From assembly GCA_000415505.1 (NCBI GenBank), contig KE354184.1, positions 1 to 34,549 of the forward strand: DNA of 34,549 nucleotides. The letters are read 5' to 3'. The DNA is from Streptomyces afghaniensis 772. GTDB taxonomy: Bacteria; Actinomycetota; Actinomycetes; Streptomycetales; Streptomycetaceae. Shown here piece by piece: positions 1 to 7,849 of the stretch (positions within the stretch are counted from its first letter, which is position 1; each line of letters starts with the position of its first letter). Under the pieces are notes generated by a model. The model worked only from the letters and a program-made list of their open reading frames with translations. It did not search any database and had not been told where the DNA came from. Both the position numbers and the translations under genes were made by a program.

Positions 1-248
1 GCAGTCCGCGAAGGCCCAGCCGCTCACCCCTGGGGAAGGGCGCCACCACGTCCTTCACGATCACCTACGTCCGGGGCGAGGCGGACTCCCCGAAGAGCCT
101 TGCCGTCCGGAAGGCGTCCTTCGCCCTGCCAGGCGCCACCGCGGACGCACGCGACCTGCCGTGGTCGTACGGCGAGGTCGCCAGGAGGGACGGGAGCGGC
201 GGCGCGGCGCAGGCCTCGGTGAGCGGCTTCGAGTCCTCGGGCGACTGA
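1..248 (+). CDS. C-terminal end of a probable secreted protein (DUF4232-like, tentative); truncated by window edge
   Basis: The last roughly 80 codons of a gene that begins outside the window, ending at the TGA at 246-248. The frame from position 3 gives a beta-strand-like sequence (SFTITYV, then LAVRKASFALPGA) with a Gly/Ser-rich end (VSGFESSGD). The spacing of a basic or Gly turn, a strand and a PGAT-type turn near the C-terminus resembles DUF4232, a family of secreted actinobacterial proteins, but this is a weak resemblance. Upstream of about position 33 another frame gives the more protein-like SAKAQPLTPG. Removing one G from the run at 32-35 would join the two as LTPGKGATT, so a one-base error is possible. 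It is convergent with the DUF2786 gene, only 7 bp away. Confidence 0.5.
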   Translation, partial: SPRRPSRSPLGKGATTSFTITYVRGEADSPKSLAVRKASFALPGATADARDLPWSYGEVARRDGSGGAAQASVSGFESSGD

Positions 249-255
249 CGGCAGG

Positions 256-1356
256 TCAGCGCAGCGGCGGGCGGTGGCCGACCTGGGCGCGGTCCGCCGC
301 CTGTGCGCCCTCCGACCAGCCCGCCGCGTCACGCACGCCGCGCAGGCGGGTCGTGGTCGTCTCCGGAAACATCCGGTCCAGCCGGCCGGTGACCGCCACC
401 TCTCGGGAGGCGAGGACCGGGAGCAGGTCCTGTGTCACCTGGGTCTCGGCGGCAGCCGCCAGACGGGTGCCGATGCGGTGGGCGTAGGCCGCGAGGAAGG
501 ACTGGCGGAACGTCTTGGTGCGCTTGCGGCCGCCCGCCCGCTGGGCGGCTTCCGCCTTCGTCATCGCGGTCGTGGCCTGCACCAGGAGTGAGGTGTAGAG
601 GAGTTCGACCGCTTCCAGGTCGGTTTCGAAGCCGACGACGGTGGAGAAGCCGAGGGGCTCGTTCCACACCGCCCGGCAGTGGTTGGCGGCGGCGACGGCG
701 TCCAGCAGCACCGCCTTGGCCTGCTCGTACGGCGGTTCGACACCGATCCGGCAGGCCCCGGGCGTCTCGGGCGAGGGTGCCCGGGCCGCGAGCAGCGCCT
801 CGTCGACACTGTGCCGGGCCATCAGCTCCTGCGCCTTGGCGCTGAGCGCCTCCGCCTCCTCCGGGAACCCGGTGGCCTCCGCCTTGGCGAGCAGGGCGCG
901 GATCCGGCCGAGCATCCGGGACTCTGTCCTCGGCTCCCCGGGTGAGTCGTCGAGGGACTCGAGCACGGGCAGGCGCAGCAGCAGGCGGTACAGCTCCAGC
1001 ACGGCGGTGGCGTACGAGAAGCGGTCGGTGCGGGGCGGGGCCTCGGCGGGAAGTTCCGCGAGCTGCGCGCTCCAGCGGCGGCCGCGCGGGCGGTCGTGCG
1101 GCACCTGCGCGCGGATCAGTGCCGCCACCAGTCGTACGTGTACGTCGTCCAGTTCGCGCCGCACGATGCGTACGACGTCGGCCGGCTGCCAGCCGCGCCG
1201 CCAGGCCGCCGCCACGAACTCCGCACCGCGCCGGGCGAGTTCGTCATCGGCCGCCAGGTCGGACGCGAGCAGGGACGCGCCGGTGTCGAGGGCCGTCTCG
1301 CCGGTGTCGTACAGGGCGGCCTCGAACGCGCGGTCGACGGTGGTGGGCGTACTCAC
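256..1356 (-). CDS. DUF2786 domain-containing protein
   Basis: A 366-residue cytoplasmic protein of unknown function. The recognisable part is a DUF2786 segment (MLGRIRALLAKAEATGFPEE, then EALSAKAQELMARHSVDEAL) in the middle, followed by the C-terminal region that usually accompanies it in actinobacteria, with a basic stretch (GGRKRTKTFRQSF). No transmembrane segment or signal peptide is seen. I chose the GTG at 1356 (VSTPTTVDRAF). The frame stays open to 1440, but a start there would put coding sequence across the palindrome and promoter of the divergent gene, and the extra residues look non-coding. No Shine-Dalgarno sequence is visible before the GTG. The gene is head to head with the ClpC2-like gene and may share its operator. 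Function cannot be inferred further. Confidence 0.85.
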   Translation of the reverse strand: MSTPTTVDRAFEAALYDTGETALDTGASLLASDLAADDELARRGAEFVAAAWRRGWQPADVVRIVRRELDDVHVRLVAALIRAQVPHDRPRGRRWSAQLAELPAEAPPRTDRFSYATAVLELYRLLLRLPVLESLDDSPGEPRTESRMLGRIRALLAKAEATGFPEEAEALSAKAQELMARHSVDEALLAARAPSPETPGACRIGVEPPYEQAKAVLLDAVAAANHCRAVWNEPLGFSTVVGFETDLEAVELLYTSLLVQATTAMTKAEAAQRAGGRKRTKTFRQSFLAAYAHRIGTRLAAAAETQVTQDLLPVLASREVAVTGRLDRMFPETTTTRLRGVRDAAGWSEGAQAADRAQVGHRPPLR

Positions 1357-1405
1357 GGGGCCGATGGTGCCATGCCGGCACGGGCGGCCCGGCAGGCGGG
1401 ACAGA

Positions 1406-1455
1406 GTGTCAACTCGCGGTTGACACCCGGCGGGGCGCAACCTACGGTTGACACC
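1406..1455 (+). promoter_or_regulatory. Leaderless promoter overlapped by a GTGTCAAC-N5-GTTGACAC operator plus a third half-site
   Basis: A perfect inverted repeat has arms GTGTCAAC (1406-1413) and GTTGACAC (1419-1426) around a 5-bp spacer. A third GTTGACAC lies at 1447-1454, 28 bp downstream of the second. A -35 box TTGACA (1420-1425) is separated by 17 bp from a -10 box TACGGT (1443-1448). The -10 is followed by 7 bp and then the ATG at 1456, so transcription should start at or next to the A of the start codon, and no Shine-Dalgarno sequence is present. The operator arms cover the -35 and the -10/start region, which is the geometry of a repressor site. The likely repressor is the HTH-bearing product of the gene itself (inference). 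Confidence 0.7.
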
Positions 1456-2199
1456 ATGACGACGAACCCCGACATCACGTCATCCGTGCGCCTCGACGAC
1501 CTGATCGCGGCCATCAAGACGGTGCACCAGGAACCCCTCGAACAGCTCCAGGACGCGGTGCTCGCCGCCGATCACCTCGGCGAGGTGGCCGACCACCTGA
1601 TCGGCCACTTCGTGGACCAGGCCCGACGTTCGGGTGCCTCCTGGACGGACATCGGCAAGAGCATGGGGGTCACCCGGCAGGCCGCGCAGAAGCGCTTCGT
1701 GCCGAAGGAGTCGGCCGACCTCGACCCGAGCCAGGGCTTCAACCGCTACACGCCCCGCGCCCGCAACACGGTGATGGCCGCGCACAACGCGGCCAAGTCC
1801 GCGCGCAACGCCGAGGGCGTGCCCGAGCACCTCGTCCTCGGTCTGCTGGCCGAGCCCGACGGCCTCGCCGCGAAGGCGCTCGTCGAGCAGGGCGTCTCCC
1901 TCGACACGGTGCGCGAGGCGGCGACCGCCGCACTGCCGCCGGCCGTCGAGGAGGCCCCCGAGCTGGTGCCGTACGGCCAGGCCGCGAAGAAGGTTCTGGA
2001 GCTCACGTTCCGCGAGGCCCTGCGCCTCGGCCACAACTACATCGGCACCGAGCACATCCTGCTCGCCCTGCTGGAGCACGAGAACGGCGAGGGCGTCCTC
2101 AGCGGCCTGGGCATCGGCAAGGAACGGACCGAGCAGTACGTGGCGGAGGTGCTGGAGAAGATCGTGCAGGCACAGAAGGAGACACCGGACGGGGCGTGA
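1456..2199 (+). CDS. ClpC2-like protein: HTH plus stand-alone ClpC N-terminal domain
   Basis: A 247-residue protein with no ATPase module. Residues 61-82 (ASWTDIGKSMGVTRQAAQKR) look like a helix-turn-helix. Residues 94-160 and 171-237 are the two Clp_N repeats; the second (AAKKVLELTFREALRLGHNY, then IGTEHILLALLE) is almost the ClpC consensus. Stand-alone HTH + Clp_N proteins match mycobacterial ClpC2 (Rv2667, about 250 residues). From memory, that protein is reported to bind cyclomarin-type antibiotics through its Clp_N domain, sparing ClpC1, and to repress its own promoter. The same role is inferred here: a cytoplasmic decoy and autoregulator, or an adaptor for ClpC clients. The mRNA appears leaderless (see the 1406-1455 promoter). 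It is divergent from the DUF2786 gene. Alternative reading: a general stress regulator with a Clp_N sensory domain. Confidence 0.85.
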   Translation: MTTNPDITSSVRLDDLIAAIKTVHQEPLEQLQDAVLAADHLGEVADHLIGHFVDQARRSGASWTDIGKSMGVTRQAAQKRFVPKESADLDPSQGFNRYTPRARNTVMAAHNAAKSARNAEGVPEHLVLGLLAEPDGLAAKALVEQGVSLDTVREAATAALPPAVEEAPELVPYGQAAKKVLELTFREALRLGHNYIGTEHILLALLEHENGEGVLSGLGIGKERTEQYVAEVLEKIVQAQKETPDGA

Positions 2200-2230
2200 C
2201 GGGTCCGCCGAGCTGCGGGCAGTCGTGCCA

Positions 2231-2254
2231 CTGGGGCCACACGGGTGGGCCCAG
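2231..2254 (+). terminator. Possible terminator of the ClpC2-like gene
   Basis: A hairpin about 30 bp after the stop codon: CTGGGGCCAC pairs with GTGGGCCCAG around the loop ACGG, with one mismatch in ten pairs. No T-run follows, which is common in Streptomyces. Confidence 0.4.
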
Positions 2255-2600
2255 CCGCACCCCCGCTCCGCCGGGCTGCCCGCCCGGGCGGGGGCCGGGA
2301 CCTAGGCCGGCCATCGCGGCTGACGGAGACCCCGCCCGGAGCGGGGTCGGGCGGCCACCGCCCCGGCCCCGGACGGCGCCCCCGACGTGATCGGGGCCGG
2401 CCGGCCACCGTGCCCGGGCGGCGCTCGAGACCGCGACCGCACCAAGGCCGGGACAGCCACCGTGGCCGGGGCGGCGGCTGCGACGATGACGGGCACCATG
2501 GCTGGGACGCACCCCAGAGCGGGACGGCCACCGCGACTGGGACGGCGACCGAGCCGAGGCCGGGACCGGCGCGGCCACCGCGACGGGGACCGCGACCGGG

Positions 2601-2670
2601 ACAGCCACCGCAACCCGAACCCGGACCAGAACAGCCACCGCAACCCGAACCCGGACCAGGACAGCCACCC
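2601..2670. repeat. 30-bp tandem repeat, two near-identical units plus a partial third
   Basis: 2601-2629 and 2631-2659 are identical over 29 bases (starting ACAGCCACCG, ending CCGGACCAG). A third copy begins at 2661 and breaks after nine bases. Diverged units with the same ACAGCCACCG or ACGGCCACCG core extend left to about 2450. On the minus strand the array reads as GTGGCTGT(C/T)CTGGTC units. The array lies directly upstream of the polymerase gene. Confidence 0.8.
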
Positions 2671-2723
2671 GGGCCGGGCCGTGGTGAGGGGGCGTTGTCA
2701 GACCCCCCTGGCACACTCGCAGC

Positions 2724-4410
2724 ATGGCCGACCGGTGGGCGCTCGCTCCGGCCGAGGATGGTGGCGTGGACGTCGCCCCCCTCGGTCCGGACGGGGTGCC
2801 CGCCGGGCCGGTGCGGCGGGAGGCGGATCCCGCCGAGGCCGTACGGAGCCGTCCCGGCGTCACGCGGTGGGTGTGGCGGTCCACCGCCGAGGTCTACCCG
2901 CGCCTGCTCGCCACGGGGGTGCGAGTCGAGCGGTGCTACGACGTCGAGGCCGCCGAGACGCTCCTCCTCGGCCACGAGGGGCGGTACGGGGAACCCCGCT
3001 CGGCCGGGGCCGCCCTGGCCCGGCTGCGCGGCGGCCCCGTACCGCCCGATCCGCCGCAGCGTTCCGCCGAACCGGGCTCCCAGTCCTCCCTGTTCGAACC
3101 ACAGGGCGTCCACCTGCCCCTGGCGGACCTCCTCGCGGTCTACGCCGAGCAGCAGAAGCGGCACGCGCAGGCCGAGCACCCCGAGCGGATGCGCCTGCTG
3201 ACCGCCTCCGAGTCGGCCGGCATGCTGGTGGCCGCCGAGATGAACCGCGCCGGGCTGCCCTGGCGCGCCGAGGTCCATCGCACGGTGCTGCACGACCTGC
3301 TGGGCGAGCGGTACGCGGGCGGTGGCGAGCCGCGCCGCCTGGCCGAGCTGGCCGACGAGGTGTCCGCGGCGTTCGGCCGCCGGGTGCGGCCCGATCTGCC
3401 CGCCGACGTGGTCAAGGCCTTCGCGCAGGCCGGGATCAAGGTCGCCTCGACCCGCCGCTGGGAGATCGAGTCCGTCGACCACCCGGCCGTGAAACCCCTG
3501 CTGGAGTACAAGAAGCTGTACCGCATCTGGGTCGCCCACGGCTGGTCCTGGCTCCAGGACTGGGTGCGCGACGGTCGCTTCCGGCCCGAGTTCCTCGCGG
3601 GCGGGACGGTGACCGGGCGCTGGGTGACCAACGGCGGGGGCGGGCTCCAGATCCCCAAGGTGATCAGGCGGGCCGTGGTCGCCGACCCCGGCTGGCGGCT
3701 CGTCGTCGCCGACGCCGACCAGATGGAGCCGCGCGTCCTCGCCGCGATCTCCCGCGACCCCGGCCTGATGGAGGTGGCCGGCCGCGACAGCGACCTGTAC
3801 CAGTCCGTCTCCGACCGCGCCTTCTCCGGCGACCGCGCCCAGGCCAAACTCGCCGTGCTCGGCGCGGTCTACGGCCAGACCTCCGGCGACGGCCTGAAGA
3901 ACCTCGCCGCGCTCAGACGCCGCTTCCCCCGCGCGGTGGCGTACGTCGACGAGGCGGCCCGCGCCGGCGAGGAGGGCCGGCTCGTGCGGACGTGGCTCGG
4001 CCGGACCTGCCCGCCGGCAGCCCGGGGGAGACGACGCGACGGAGGAGGCCGGCATCCCGGCCACCGACGAGGAGCAGCCCGACAGCGGACAGTGGGTGCC
4101 CGGGTACGCCTCCACCAACGCCCGCGCCCGCGGCCGCTTCGCCCGCAACTTCGTCGTCCAGGGCAGCGCCGCCGACTGGGCCCTGCTGCTGCTCGCCGCG
4201 CTGCGCAGATCCTGCGCGGACCTGGCGGCCGAGCTGGTCTTCTTCCAGCACGACGAGGTGATCGTGCACTGCCCCGAGGAGGAGACGGAGACGGTCGTCG
4301 CGGCGATCCGCGAGGCGGCGGCCCTGGCCGGCCGGCTGACCTTCGGGGAGACGCCGGTGCGGTTCCCGTTCACGACGGCGGTGGTGGAGTGTTACGCGGA
4401 CGCCAAATAG
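2724..4410 (+). CDS. Family A (Pol I-like) DNA polymerase, annotated in actinobacteria as bifunctional 3'-5' exonuclease/DNA polymerase; frameshifted
   Basis: About 561 residues once a frameshift is repaired. A short N-terminal domain in the exonuclease position lacks an obvious DxE motif. It is followed by the polymerase palm and fingers: TVTGRW (about 293), GGLQIPKVIRR in the template-binding region, motif A VVADADQMEPRVLA (Asp near 330), and motif B RAQAKLAVLGAVYG (about 371-385). Motif C (FFQHDEVIVH) and the end of the protein lie in a different frame, from about 4030 to the TAG at 4408-4410. One extra G in the run at 4024-4028 explains the shift. If real, the mutation removes motif C and inactivates the enzyme. 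Motif A differs from the DYSQIELR of Pol I, so this is a paralogue, probably for repair, not polA. No Shine-Dalgarno sequence precedes the ATG. Confidence 0.8.
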
Positions 4411-4429
4411 CCCAATAGCCCAGTAGCCC
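4406..4429 (+). repeat. 8-bp tandem repeat carrying TAG stops in all three frames
   Basis: Three units, AATAGCCC, AATAGCCC and AGTAGCCC, start inside the polymerase stop codon. Because the unit is 8 bp, the TAGs at 4408, 4416 and 4424 fall in three different frames. A short AGCCC/GGGCT hairpin follows (4426-4442) in the 38-bp gap between the convergent genes. Confidence 0.7.
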
Positions 4430-4448
4430 GACAGCCGGGCTCACGGTG

Positions 4449-7400
4449 TCAGTCGGTGGGAGCGAGCAGCTCGCGGAGTTCGGTGACCACCGCGTGCGCG
4501 TCGGTCCCCTCCAGTGCCGCGAGAGCCGAGCGCCACTCCTCGCGTGCCGCTCCGGCCTGCCCCCGTTCCCGTAGCAGCAGCCCGTGCTGGTGGCGGGCGA
4601 GACCGCCGGCGTAGTGGTCGGCGCGGGCGTCGGCCCGGTCCAGCAACTCGGCGCACTCGCGGGCGGCCCGCCCGGTGCTGCCCAGCAGTCGCAGCGCGCG
4701 GACCAGGCCGAGCCGGGTCTGGGACTCGCCGTGCCAGTCGCCGTGGCCGCCCAGGATGCGCAGACTCTCCTCGAAGTGCGGGAGGGCGGCGGCCGGTTCC
4801 CCGAGCCGCAGATGGGCGTACCCGATGTTGCAGTGCGCGGAGTGCCGCACGATCACGGCGCCGATCTCGTCCCCGATGGCGAGCGAACGCCGGTGCTGCT
4901 CGATGGCGGCCCGCGGGTCGGTGTGCTCGTAGAGGTTGCCGAGGTGGCTGTGGGTGACGGCCTCGCCGTACGGGTCGTTCAGCTGCCGTGCGTACTCCAG
5001 GCTCCGGGTCAGCGCCTCGCTCGCCTCGGCGTGCCGGCCGAGCCCGTCGAGCAGCAGACCGCGGTTGTTGAGGCAGCGGCGGATCCAGGACGGGTCGTCG
5101 AGCCGTCGCCAGATGGCCAGCGCGCGGTCGTTGAGGTCGAGGGCGTCGCTCTGGCGGCCGGTCAGGAAGTGCAGCCCGGCGAGGTCGACCAGCGCGTACG
5201 CCTCCGCGGCCGCGTCCCCGAGCCGCCGCGCCACGCCCAGACCGGCCCGGCCGAGCACCTCCGTCTCGGCGACGCGGCCCCGGCGGTGCGCGCAGGGGAG
5301 GATCAGCCGTACGAGAGTGGAGACGAGGCCCGCGCGCCGCCGGCACGGGTCGTCCGCGTACCGCTCGACCAGGGTGACGACGTTCGCCAGCTCGCTGTCG
5401 CCCCAGGCGAAGGCCTCCTCGGGGCTGCCGAAGGGGGCGACGGTCTCGACGTGCGCCGCGTGCCCGGGCGGCTGGGCCGCGGTGGGGCGGCGACGGTCGT
5501 CCTGGTCGGGGCCGGGCTCGACGATCGCGACGAGCACCCGCTCGGCGACGGCGGCGTACCAGCGCAGGGCGGTTTCGCAGGCGTCGGTGCCCTCCGTACC
5601 CCACTCCCCCGCCAGCTCACGGGCGAAATCGCGGACGAGGTCGTGCGGCGCGTAGCGGCCGTACGCCGGCTCCTGGAGCAGGGCCACGTCGACGAGGCGG
5701 TCCAGGGCGGCCTCGGTGCGGCGTTCGCCCGTGCCGGTGAGGCGGGCGAGCAGGGGTGCGCCGTACGTGGGCAGGTCGAGCGCCCCGATACGGCGGAGGG
5801 TGAGGGCCGCGTCCCGGTCGGCCTCGCGCTCGGAGCCGGCGAGCGCGTCGTGCGCGACGGCCAGGGAGCGGCGCACACTCAGGTCGTCGTACTCGAGGTG
5901 CCGCAACCGCCCTTCCGTCTCGGACAGTTGCCCGGCGAGGACCTCCGGTGTGAGGGCATGCCGGGCGGCGAGCCGCGCGGCGACGACGCGCAGGGCCAGG
6001 GGCAGCCGGCCGGTGAGTTCGACGAGACGGCGGGCGGCGTCCGAACCGCCCAGGCCGTCCCGCCCCGAGGCCGCGGCCAGGAGCGCCGCGCTCTCCTCGT
6101 CCGACAACGGGCCGAGCGGAAAGCGGGCGACGCCGTCGAGAGCGGTGAGCGGCGAACGGCTGGTGACGATCACCGCGCACCCGGCACCGCCCGGCAGCAG
6201 CGGCCGTACCTGCGCGGCACTCGCGGCGTCGTCCAGCACCAGCAGCGTGCGGGTCGGCGCTAGGAGCGAGCGCAGCAGAGCGGATGCCGCGTCGGGGCGT
6301 TCGGGGATGCGGCAGGGCTCGGCCCCGAGGTCACGCAACAGGGCGGTGAGCGCCTGACCTGGGGTCAGAGGGGCCATGCCCGGGGTCGCACCGTGCAGGT
6401 CGAGGTAGAGCTGCCCATCGGGGAAACGTTCCGCCAACTCGTGCGCGACGTGCAGCGCGAGTGCGCTCTTGCCGACGCCGGGCATGCCGCTGATGACGGC
6501 GGCGGGGAAAGCCGGGGTGTTCGGGGCACTGGAGGCAGTCGGGCCGCTCGGGGACGGCGGTCCCGGTGTCGTGAGGGAGCGGCGCAGGGCGTCGCGTACG
6601 GCGGCACGCCCCGTGAAATGCGCCGGCGGCGGGGGAAGCTGAGCGGGCGGCGGCTGAGCGGACGAGGGTGGCCTCCCCACGGCCCCCCGCAACACCTCCA
6701 CATGCGCCTCCCGCACCCCCGGCCCCGGCTCGATGCCGAGTTGGTCGACCAGTCGGGTGCGCAGGTCGCGGTGGACGGCCAGGGCATCGGCCTGGCGGCC
6801 GGTCCGGTGCAGGGCGAGCATGAGCTGGCGGTGGTACACCTCCCGCAGCGGGTACTCGGCGGTCAACGCCGCCAGCTCCGGCACGAGCCCGTCGAGACGC
6901 GGGCCGCCCAGCGCCAACTCGGCGTCGTGGCGCCACTCCAGAAGCAGCAGCCGGGCCTCGCGCAACCGCCGTGCGAGGGCGTACCCGCCCACCTCGGACG
7001 GCAACCCGGCGAGCGGCGCACCCCGCACAGCGCGAGCGCGGCGGCGCACTCACGCACGACGCGCTCCCATTCCTGCCCGGCGTGCGCGGCCCGCGCCGCG
7101 GCGACGTGGGCATCGAACACATGGACGTCCAGCTCACCCTCGTCGACCCGCAGCACATACCCGGACGGCACGGTTCGCAGCCGCTCGGGGGCGTCGAGCA
7201 CCCGCCGCAACCGGGCTATGTGGTTGTGCAGCGAGGCCTGGGCGGAAACGGGCGGCGCCCCGCCCCACAGCGCCTCCTTGAGCGACTCGACGGAGACGAC
7301 CCGTCCGGCGTCGAGCAGCAACGCGGTCAGCAGCACCCGGGACTTGGGACTCGCGACGTCCCTCGCTTCGCTCCGGCCGCGCCCGTTGACGTCGTAGTAC

Positions 7401-7486
7401 AGCGCCGGCGACCCGAGCAGCCCGAAGCGCAGCCCGCACCGCTCACCGGAACCGTCCTCGCTGCCCGAACAGGCAGATGCCCCCAT
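4449..7486 (-). CDS. AfsR-like SARP transcriptional regulator (winged helix-BTAD-NB-ARC-TPR); frameshifted
   Basis: About 1,012 residues when one base is restored. Order of domains: OmpR-type winged helix (from about 17, LRFGLLGSP; PKSRVLLTALLL; WGGAPPVSAQASLHNHIARL), BTAD (about 115-265), NB-ARC ATPase with Walker A GMPGVGKSA near 334 and Walker B LLVLDDA near 413, and TPR-like repeats from about 700 to the end. This is the AfsR architecture: an ATP-dependent activator of secondary metabolism or development. The start is the ATG at 7486, preceded by GGGGGGCGTGAG. The frame breaks near 7021-7027: the upstream part ends ECAAALAL and the downstream part resumes in another frame at RGAPLAGLPSEVGG. 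An added base restores the family-typical LWRGAPL. As written, only about 155 residues plus a tail would be made. It is convergent with the polymerase gene. Confidence 0.85.
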
Positions 7487-7849
7487 CTCACGCCCCCCGT
7501 CTCCCCGCACCACCGCCCTTGACGATTTTCCGCCCCCGGGGCAGCGGTTTTCCGCCACCTTCGTTCTCATGTTCTCCACCGGAACAGCCCCGCACAGGCC
7601 GTCGTCCGTCATGGTTCGGCGACTTCACGCCAATCGGCAGACGACGCAACGGAGAACCGTTGGCCACATGTTAGCGATCCGTTGGCAAACCCTGATGTGA
7701 TCACTACGTCGGATCTGGCCCGGCGGCGCGCGCGTCTGGACGCGCAACTCGGGGGAGTGTCGCCGCCGCGGCCGGGTCCGGGTCCCGGTCGGCGGAGGTG
7801 AACGGCCGGGGCCCCACCAACTTCCTGCCGCCTGGCGCAGTCCTCGGCG
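7487..7849. other. 363-bp intergenic region upstream of the SARP gene
   Basis: No credible coding frame. The region lies between the SARP start and the glycosyltransferase stop (both genes leftward), so it must hold the SARP promoter. It contains the CCGTTGGC repeats at 7647-7686. The stretch 7740-7830 is plain high-GC sequence with overlapping CCGGGTCC runs and no clear hairpin. Confidence 0.6.
7647..7686. promoter_or_regulatory. Direct repeat CCGTTGGC spaced 22 bp, with an adjoining inverted half-site
   Basis: CCGTTGGC occurs at 7657-7664 and again at 7679-7686, exactly 22 bp apart (two helical turns). The first copy also pairs with CAACGG at 7647-7652 across AGAA to form a perfect 6-4-6 inverted repeat. 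A loosely related GCCAATCGG lies at about 7629. SARP proteins bind heptamer direct repeats spaced by 11 or 22 bp, so this is a candidate SARP (possibly autoregulatory) site, 160-200 bp upstream of the SARP start. Confidence 0.45.

Larger units (their letters stand above)
2200..2723. other. 524-bp non-coding gap, low-complexity and repeat-rich
   Basis: No frame here has the codon usage of a Streptomyces gene; the long open frames are GC artefacts with Arg/Pro/Gly-rich translations. It contains the hairpin at 2231-2254, a perfect 8-bp stem (GACCCCGC/GCGGGGTC, 2328-2348), and from about 2400 to 2670 a degenerate array built on variants of GGGACAGCCACCG and GACCGG, ending in an exact 30-bp repeat. 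The polymerase gene starts at its right end without a clear Shine-Dalgarno sequence. Confidence 0.7.

Noticed and set aside
1357-1440. N-terminal extension of the DUF2786 gene
   Set aside because: It would run coding sequence through the operator and promoter of the divergent gene; the extra residues look non-coding.
2601-2670. CRISPR array
   Set aside because: Units are contiguous tandem repeats without unique spacers, and no cas gene is present.
2037-4373. 778-residue open frame on the minus strand
   Set aside because: It overlaps the polymerase gene and the repeat gap; the codon pattern is the mirror of GC3 bias and no domain is recognisable.
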